From contig PKWA01000086.1 in assembly GCA_003131665.1 (NCBI GenBank), positions 2,940 to 9,025 on the forward strand: a stretch of 6,086 bases of DNA, read 5' to 3'. Source of the stretch: Acidimicrobiaceae bacterium (GTDB taxonomy: Bacteria; Actinomycetota; Acidimicrobiia; Acidimicrobiales; RAAP-2). Positions 4,962-6,086 of the stretch are shown here, in pieces. The position numbers were made by a program, and so were the translations under genes. The notes below the pieces were generated by a model. It ran no database searches. It saw only the letters and a program-made list of their open reading frames with translations, and was not told the DNA's origin. Every line of letters starts with the position of its first letter. The stretch's first letter is position 1.

Positions 4962-5618
4962 CTAGCTCGTGACGGGCGACGCACTGACCAGTTGGCTATA
5001 GACCACCACGTTGGATTCGTAGTGTCCGGTGGCGTGGTCGAACGCCCCACCGCACGTCACCAACTGGAGCGACTGGGTGCCGTGTGAGCCGTAGACCTGT
5101 TGATCGGGAAACGTCGTCTTGGAGTACTCCACCACTTTGGTCACGGCAAAGCTGGTCACGGCCCCGTCGGCCAGTACCAGATTGATGCGGTCACCGGGCT
5201 CGAGCGTCTTGAGCAGAAAGAAGACCCCCGGGCCCAAGTACGAGTCCACGTGCCCGAGGATGACGGCCGAACCAATCTGACCAGGTGCCGCGCCGTCGAT
5301 GTACCAACCGACCGTCGTCGTGTTCGTGGGCACCATGACTTGGTCATCCGCCTGGAGGCCCAGCGTGCCGACGCTCGTCGTGACGCCGATCGCGGGAATC
5401 GTCAGTTGGACCGGACGCGACCGCGTCAACGCCGGAATGGCGATAACCCGAGGTGCGGTGCGCTTGGTGGCCGGTGCCTTAGCGAGCACGACCACTTTCG
5501 GTGCAACTGGCGCGCTCGTTGGCAACAGGCCAACGAGCGACACCACACTGATAATCAACGCTGTCGCGGCGATGAGCCACCACGTCAGCTGGCGATACGA
5601 GCGCCTATCACGAACCAC
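4962..5618 (-). CDS. Class F-like sortase
   Basis: About 218 residues. Sortases are membrane-anchored cysteine transpeptidases that cleave a sorting motif (LPXTG or variants) and attach the protein to the envelope. A basic start (MVRDRRSYRQ) and one membrane helix (about 12-34) form a signal anchor. A linker rich in Ala, Pro and Lys leads to the sortase domain: VQLTIPAIGVTTSVGTLGL (70-88), GWYIDGAAPGQIGSAVILGH (104-123) with catalytic His123, VFFLLKTLEPGDRI (132-145), and LQLVTCGGAFDHATGHYESN (184-203) with catalytic Cys189. The order and the TCGG motif point to class F. No arginine follows the Cys, although sortases normally use one from the last strand. I chose GTG 5618, which overlaps the upstream gene by 11 bases; GTG 5630 is also possible, and a TTG further up (5672) would lie well inside the adhesin gene. 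The upstream surface protein is the likely substrate. Confidence 0.88.
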   Translation of the reverse strand: MVRDRRSYRQLTWWLIAATALIISVVSLVGLLPTSAPVAPKVVVLAKAPATKRTAPRVIAIPALTRSRPVQLTIPAIGVTTSVGTLGLQADDQVMVPTNTTTVGWYIDGAAPGQIGSAVILGHVDSYLGPGVFFLLKTLEPGDRINLVLADGAVTSFAVTKVVEYSKTTFPDQQVYGSHGTQSLQLVTCGGAFDHATGHYESNVVVYSQLVSASPVTS

Positions 5619-6086
5619 TTGTGTGGCCACCAGATGAGGCACGGCCACGCTGGCGACGAGAGCGCAGGGCAACCGACCCGGCGGCGAGGGCTACGGCGAG
5701 GGCGCTGAAGCCAATCAATCCCTTGGGCAGACCAGATCCCGCCGCGCCGCCTTCGCCAGTCGCCGGTGCTCCTATGGGAACCACCGTAGAAGTCGTTGTG
5801 GCGTGATGGGTCGTCGTGGTGTGCTTAAGAGTTGTCGTCGTGGGCGCGACGGTCGTCGTCGTCGTGGGCGCGACGGTGGTCGTCGTGGTGGGGACAGCGG
5901 AGCAGGTGGGCACGGTGACGGTGTTACCGTCGAGGGTCACTGCGCCGGTCTGAGCGAACACGCCGCCATTAACCGTTGCACCGGTGTCCAGCGTGGCCGA
6001 CGCCAGGGCCAGAATCGTACCGTTGAACGTCGTGGTGGTGCCAAGCGTGGCGGACGAGCCCACTTGCCAGAAGACGTTGCACGCCT
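5608..6086 (-). CDS. DUF3494 ice-binding-like surface protein with sorting signal, C-terminal part
   Basis: The gene enters from the right edge; 158 C-terminal residues are visible. They begin ACNVFWQVGSSATLGTTTTF, then NGTILALASATLDTGATVNG and FAQTGAVTLDGNTVT, the end of the DUF3494 (ice-binding protein-like) beta-solenoid. Members bind ice in cold-living microbes and serve as surface adhesins, but many in actinobacteria are untested. The usual NGR in this region is NGG here. A Thr-rich stalk with TTTTTVAP repeats (about 66-100) follows, then APATG (106-110), a hydrophobic segment LIGFSALAVALAAGSVAL (123-140) and a basic tail RSRRQRGR (141-148). This is the layout of a cell-wall sorting signal with Ala in place of Leu in LPXTG. 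The sortase gene follows with a short overlap, so the two are probably co-transcribed and enzyme and substrate. The GTG at 6063 is internal, not the start. Confidence 0.88.
   Translation of the reverse strand, partial: ACNVFWQVGSSATLGTTTTFNGTILALASATLDTGATVNGGVFAQTGAVTLDGNTVTVPTCSAVPTTTTTVAPTTTTTVAPTTTTLKHTTTTHHATTTSTVVPIGAPATGEGGAAGSGLPKGLIGFSALAVALAAGSVALRSRRQRGRASSGGHTSGS
5834..5881 (-). repeat. Two tandem 24-bp repeats encoding the Thr-rich stalk
   Basis: Units 5834-5857 and 5858-5881 differ at a single base and encode TTTTTVAP-type octapeptides in the ice-binding-like protein. The flanks (PTTTTL, HTTTTHHATTT) are degenerate versions. Such repeats change copy number readily, which would alter stalk length without shifting the frame. 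Confidence 0.8.

Noticed and set aside
4560..5087. Plus-strand frame crossing the DUF2332 start, the gap and the sortase end
   Set aside because: It is antisense to two well-supported genes and has no family resemblance.
5619..5672. Longer sortase N-terminus from a TTG at 5672
   Set aside because: It would overlap the adhesin tail by 65 bases and add residues before a signal anchor that already begins well at GTG 5618. GTG 5630 remains possible.
1..6086. CRISPR array, insertion sequence ends or prophage genes
   Set aside because: No regularly spaced repeats, no complete transposase and no phage protein were seen on either strand.

Overview
The window is GC-rich bacterial DNA, most likely actinobacterial. 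The evidence is an ImuA'-ImuB-DnaE2 mutagenesis cassette, a GAAC-N4-GTTC type LexA box as used by actinobacteria, a DUF2332 protein, a class F-like sortase, and several starts with no Shine-Dalgarno that look leaderless. A lineage such as Acidimicrobiia would fit, but that is inference. All the main protein families are known. The interest lies in how they are arranged and in how some members depart from the family norm.

Left block (1-2618): a DNA-damage response unit. On the minus strand, reading right to left, imuA' (1847-1188), imuB (1188-109) and the first 36 codons of dnaE2/imuC (109 to beyond position 1) are joined by two one-base stop/start overlaps. Divergent from them is a SRAP (YedK/HMCES-like) gene, 1914-2618. 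The 66-bp divergent spacer and the imuA' start hold a near-perfect LexA box (1841-1854) that contains the imuA' start codon, plus a second, different palindrome (1883-1895). Together these genes would make a translesion mutasome (ImuA', ImuB and the DnaE2 polymerase) and a protein that crosslinks abasic sites in single-stranded DNA. ImuB is unusually short and lacks much of the N-terminal polymerase region.

Middle block (2619-3803): a short remnant resembling the N-terminus of a DUF402 protein (2633-2758), a GNAT acetyltransferase gene (2783-3304), a nested hairpin terminator (3327-3374), and about 430 bp with no convincing gene. That gap lies between two convergent genes and holds three successive hairpins and one weakly gene-like minus-strand frame.

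Right block (3804-6086, minus strand): a DUF2332 gene preceded on the same strand by a cell-surface pair. The pair is a DUF3494 ice-binding-like protein, cut by the window edge, with a Thr-rich stalk, an APATG sorting-like motif, a membrane segment and a basic tail, followed by an overlapping class F-like sortase gene. The likely logic is that the sortase anchors the neighbouring surface protein. The sortase has its Cys and His but no arginine anywhere after the Cys.
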